The position numbers and the translations under genes were made by a program. A model generated the notes under the pieces. It did not search any database, was not told where the DNA came from, and worked only from the letters and a program-made list of their open reading frames with translations. A stretch of 64,000 bases of DNA from Cordia subcordata (Eukaryota > Streptophyta > Magnoliopsida > Boraginales > Cordiaceae): assembly GCA_028554755.1 (NCBI GenBank), contig JAPTOF010000021.1, positions 6,053,001 to 6,117,000 on the forward strand, in the 5' to 3' direction. Position 1 is the first letter of the stretch; each line of letters opens with the position of its first letter. This document shows, piece by piece, positions 59,656 to 64,000 of the stretch.

Positions 59656-62600
59656 TTAAGACTGACTGACATAGAGTACAGGGACCAACCCGGCCGTTTT
59701 CCCATCCCTCCTAGGACGTTTCTTCTTAACCTGCAATAAGAGTAAAATGCCATGCTATTACCATATCTAAAATAACTAGTATATTTTCTACCTTTATCTG
59801 CACTTGCTTGAAAACCATAATCCATCAGCTTTGAAACATAGTAAACAGGATATACATTCTGAAAAACTTATCTAAGTGGATAACAACTGATTTTGAAAAA
59901 TTAGCACACTTATGAAACTTAAACTTATATCTAAAATTATGAAAAAGGCCTAGGTCAATACAGGCTGTACCATTGCCCTTGTCTCTTGGAAAAGTTCGAA
60001 TCACCTAGTAATTATGCAGAAGTCCTGACATCTCTTCGCCCCTCAACCCCTTACCCCTCTATCTCGCTACCTCCCTTACAAATACCACCGATACATTTAG
60101 AGACTTTTGTTAAATGTAGGGATCTTAGGCACTAAGTTTGAGGACCTTTGCTTAATTGGTCCTCTTCAATCCCATCAAAATTACATATGAATTTGTATGC
60201 CGGGCCAACATTTGACAATTTCATTCGGTCCCTAGGTAGGGTAGCATATAGACACAACAAATATTAATCAAGGTGCATAAATCGTCAAAAAATTAACAAT
60301 TTGGATATGACATGCATGGAGATTAATGATTTGGGGACATACGGTCGGATTAGGTAGCTTAAAATGGAAATAATTGTATGCTCTGACATTTTTGACGTGT
60401 CCGAATTGTTAAATTTTAGCAAATTCTTTTCTCTTTGAAAACTAACAATGTCACAAATTACAAAAATAAGGGACTAATTTGTTATGTTTAAAAATAAGTG
60501 AGTTAATTGCCAAACGAGTTAAAAAGAGAAACTAAATGAGATTAACCAAATAATAAATTATCAAGCTGATGTGTTAAGTTCACCACTATTTCTAGGGATA
60601 ACCTGTTGAACTCTCTTTCATTTGGGAAGTTGACATGTTAACCTCCAGTATTGTTTCTCCAGTTTTATATATGCGTGTGTGTAATAATTCAGATGCTAAA
60701 TACACATAAGGCATTTTCATACTTACATAAAACCAGCCATCTACTTCGTATTCAATTTCAACCTCTTCGCCTGCTGTCAGATTAAGCTGAAAAGAGAGAA
60801 AAAATGTACCAGCTAATCAGCAGCAACCATAACAAAAAGATATGATAACATAATAAGGACCTCGGACAAGACATAACGGGAGACAAAAGAAAACTGTCGC
60901 AAAAGATGTATACCAACTAGTATCAATTTCTGCAGAGAATCTAATCTCCTATGTGGTGTAAACAGTTGAGCCCCTTTCTGCTACATGTGATCGAGAGATC
61001 GACCAGCAGAGAAAGGAGTTTCAGATTGCTAAAAGTTTTCACTTTTAAAATGATCAGATGTATCGCACAACTGAAAGTGATTAAACTCAGCAAAAATACT
61101 AACCTCATCGTCACCACCAGCTGTGAAGTCGTAAAGTGCTGCTCCAAATTGTAAATTGCCAGAAGATGCTCGTTCTTCATTGTGTGATCGAAAACTGTGA
61201 GAACTAGGCCCGGGTAAGGGGTTCTCAAATGATTCATTTCTTTGCAGAACAGGGGAGTAAGGAGGAGGTTCTTCTCTTATCTGGAGATAATTCAATGTTA
61301 AAAGTTTGCTCAAAAACTACCAAAACAGATGCTGACACAAGCAGCATTTAAGAACTATGACATTTCAAAACTAATTTCACCATGCGAAAATGACCCAAAC
61401 AGCATTAACAATCAGCTAGTGGAACATGGGTCACACCATGACAGCAATACCCCGTCTTTTCCTAGGATTTGATGTCCAAATTGGTTTAGCCCCATCTGAC
61501 TAACTAGTTTCAAGCTGAGTTTAGAGCAGATCAATTGGATGACAACTGTATTTCTTTTCTTTCAGTTTTATCCACTTTTTCCCCTTATTCTATGTCTGAA
61601 ATATTTTAACGCCACATGGGCTTAGGAGGCAGGGTGTTTGGAGAAGATGAGGAGGGTGTGCTTGAAGCCCGCAGAGCAATTTTATGAACAGAAGATCGCA
61701 TAAGTAATAATCATACCTTGCAGAAAATAGAAGATTATTAAAAATGGGATGACATAAACTGTTAGGGGTTACCATATGAATTTAATATTTCTAGTATATT
61801 CACATTGGCTATTAATATCTATACCATCAGGGCACAGTTTTGCTAGGGCTCCCAGAGCTTCAAATCCTCAAAACATATTTTTGTGTGCTTCAGTTGATAC
61901 TACACTTTGATTTTGATTATTACGATGCATTTTTGGTTTAAAAGTATTGGCACATGCTCCTGTCTTGTCATAGGATACTTAACAGTTCACATTTGTGGAC
62001 TTCATCCCTCCACTATTTTACTTTCCATCTCTCAGATTCAAAACGTGGTATTGACAATAAATGTTGCACCCAAATATGCGAGATAAGCCACGCATAGAGA
62101 AGTCAATAGTGAATGGAACCACATGTGGGAAGTGCAAAAATAGACAAGATGGAGCATAGAGGGTTCAAGTTCAAATTCTAATATGGAAGTTAAGAAGCTC
62201 GTAATAGTCAATGGTCCAAAGCTTAGCAAGTTATGCCATTGCATTTCAGATATCTGTAAATCAACGTTGGCACACAGGAAGCAACTGACATGTGCCAATA
62301 AGAAGTGGCCTAAAAGGTTTTATATGCATTGGAAACCACTAGAAATAATTAGATTTCATGCAACAATTATCAACAGCTTGGACATTCCAGCTTAGAAAAG
62401 AAATTTAGCCCATTACCGTGGACTGGGAAAACCTCTTGGTGGAAGGCTTTGAACTGAACAATGAGGGATAGTTCATCCCACCAAAGTGGGATGATATAGA
62501 GGTCTCAACTGATCCTAATGAGTCTGGTGAAGAAGATCCAGATGATCTGACATCATCTTCCTGCATCAACACAAAGAATATGATTGACAAAAATGCTTTT

Positions 62601-64000
62601 CTCATGCCATGCATGAGCTACAAATGATAAAAGATGATGAAGGCAGATTCCAACCTCCATTTCTGTTGTCTCTAAGAGAGTCTTTGCCCACATATCATCA
62701 TAACTCATAGATTTCCGGGAAAATATGTTATCTTCCTCAACATCCGGTGCATCAGTACCAGCACCAGCAAGAAATTCATTGACCTAACAGCACACAGAAG
62801 AAGGGGCACTTGATCAGATTAAAAGAGGATGACAAAAGGAGTTCAGACAGAGGACATTATTAAAAATTTCTCCCTTCCAAGAAGAAAATGATGCTTTTTA
62901 GCTCTCAAATGATTATAGGAGCTGACACGCACATTACCGGTCAATACTGTAGATGACTAAACTTCTTAGCATTACTCGTTTTTGCTTACACCAAAATGGA
63001 ACTGAAGAAAACTTGTTGTAAAGGTTAAGGAATTGAAACTGGAAACTACTGGTTGTCCTCTTACATGAAAATGTTTCTACAAACTAAGTTTTCAAGCCAG
63101 AATGATGTGTTCATACAGTGTCTACTTTTAAATAGTCCAAATAATGCCCCAGCATTCTATTATTAGAACTACAGTCAATTAGAAGCAGAAGTCCTTTAAG
63201 TATTTACCAATGATCACCATGAAACTATCTCTGCTAACAAGGAAAAGAGAAAGTGTAGAGTGTGGATTGCTGCTCCATAAAGACAAAGATCAGAAATGAT
63301 GGGTTTTGGTCAAACCATGACTGCCAATATATTAAGCCTAGTGAACTAGCCCAGAATGCTCAAGCCTGTACTAACTAAAATACAGAACCCACTAACCATT
63401 ATAAAATGAATACATATTATTAGACAAACAATGTGAGACACAGTGTTTCAAAGTCTTATGCTCAAATACATGACGAAGAACCAAAGTTTTTATTCAGCAA
63501 TAAGAGGGTCTCAGAGATATACCCTACTCACTGCAGGTGCATTTTTCCCCAATAAATCATCATCTCCAAGGCTTGTAGCCCAAGCATTTACAAGATCGTC
63601 ATCAAGCATGTCAGGCTCAGTAGTTGTGGCTTTTGTAGTCTCATAAATAAGATCAGATATCCCAGTTGCAACAGCTGGATCACTGAGGCCAGTTGAGGCG
63701 CTTTTGTTATGCCGAGTGCAGTAGATGTCAACAAGTTTGGCACTGTTGTAACCAAATAGAATATAAAAGAGAACGTGAGACTAATTACAGAGAAGAAGCA
63801 AAGCAACAAAGGTTCAGGTGGCTGACTATATCTTTAGAAGACAAAAGCAACAATTTTACATTTTGGAAATAAATGTGTTATATCTGGAAAACATCTGGAA
63901 CACAACCAAATTGAAGTTTTTTGCCTTCAATATAGATTTTGCAGGCCATCTCCCTTCAATGAACCAGACCTGATTTGTTCTATCCCTAAAAGAGAAAAGA
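59656..64000 (-). CDS. TASH3: TPLATE-complex SH3-domain subunit (TASH3-like), C-terminal part
   Basis: Exons on the - strand, in order: 63,742-63,523, 62,783-62,655, 62,560-62,417, 61,280-61,104, 60,786-60,727 and 59,730-59,656 (stop TAA). All are GT-AG and in phase. At least one more exon lies near 63,970-63,985 and the rest is past the window. The order is LVDIYCTRHNKSAS, DDLVNAWATSLGDDDLLGKN, VNEFLAGAGTDAPDVEEDNI, SYDDMWAKTLLE, DDVRSSGSSSPDSLGSVETS, HFGGMNYPSLFSSKP and a proline-rich EEPPPYSP. The last three exons give an SH3 domain: GAALYDFTAGGDDE, LNLTAGEEVEIEYEVDGWFY and KKKRPRRDGKTAGLVPVLYV. This matches my memory of Arabidopsis TASH3, part of the plasma-membrane TPLATE complex for clathrin-mediated endocytosis. 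A possible poly(A) signal is at 59,279-59,284. No lesion is seen. Confidence 0.82.

Noticed and set aside
59625..59825. 66-codon frame over the last TASH3 exon
   Set aside because: It reads the right strand in the wrong frame. The spliced SH3 frame ending at 59,656 is clearly the real one.
1..64000. A wholly new defence, signalling or metabolic gene system
   Set aside because: Apart from PFD1 and TASH3, all recognisable coding sequence belongs to known plant transposon families, and all of it is broken. No unexplained multi-gene cluster is present.

Overview
The window is nuclear DNA of a flowering plant, most likely a eudicot. It is AT-rich, its genes are split by GT-AG introns, and it is crowded with nested transposons of plant families (CACTA, MULE, hAT, Ty1/Copia, Ty3/Gypsy). 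I see two ordinary host genes, both in the right third. One is a complete prefoldin subunit 1 gene (PFD1-like, + strand, 43,250-47,100, six exons including one of 7 nt). The other is the 3' part of a gene for the SH3-domain subunit of the endocytic TPLATE complex (TASH3-like, - strand, from 59,656 past the right edge). From memory these two are also near neighbours in Arabidopsis (At2g07340 and At2g07360), so this looks like a conserved gene pair pushed about 12.5 kb apart by repeats.

Left third (1-16.8 kb): a decayed CACTA (En/Spm) element carries a TNP2-type transposase on the - strand and a Transposase_24-type gene on the + strand. It ends at 16,791 with the family terminus. An 8-kb Mutator-like element (2,740-10,751) sits inside the TNP2 gene with a perfect 9-bp target duplication. 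It carries a MURA transposase and a plant-mobile-domain (PMD/MAIN-like) gene arranged tail to tail, with candidate promoters next to its terminal repeats. Its subterminal regions are packed with a 19-bp palindrome.

Middle (17-42 kb): two inverted copies of one LTR family come first (17.2-20.1 kb). An older LTR is then split by a hAT-type element with an 8-bp target duplication (22,157-35,041). That hAT was entered by an Athila-like Gypsy element (23,443-34,068), whose integrase region was in turn entered by a solo LTR (29,861-30,249). A second small hAT lies in the right arm of the first. A complete but inactive Copia element with short LTRs and a 5-bp target duplication follows (37,366-41,821).

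Right third (42-64 kb): PFD1 is followed by minisatellites, a duplicated SINE-like segment, a decayed Tat-like Gypsy element (about 50.3-56.2 kb) holding a SIRE-like solo LTR (52,741-54,070) and an internally deleted Gypsy derivative (54,345-55,264), then a tandem array of roughly 300-bp GC-rich units, and finally the TASH3 gene. All transposon reading frames seen are broken. I found no clearly new biological system. The most interesting structures are the PMD-carrying MULE with its palindrome arrays and the layered insertion record, which can be ordered by target duplications.
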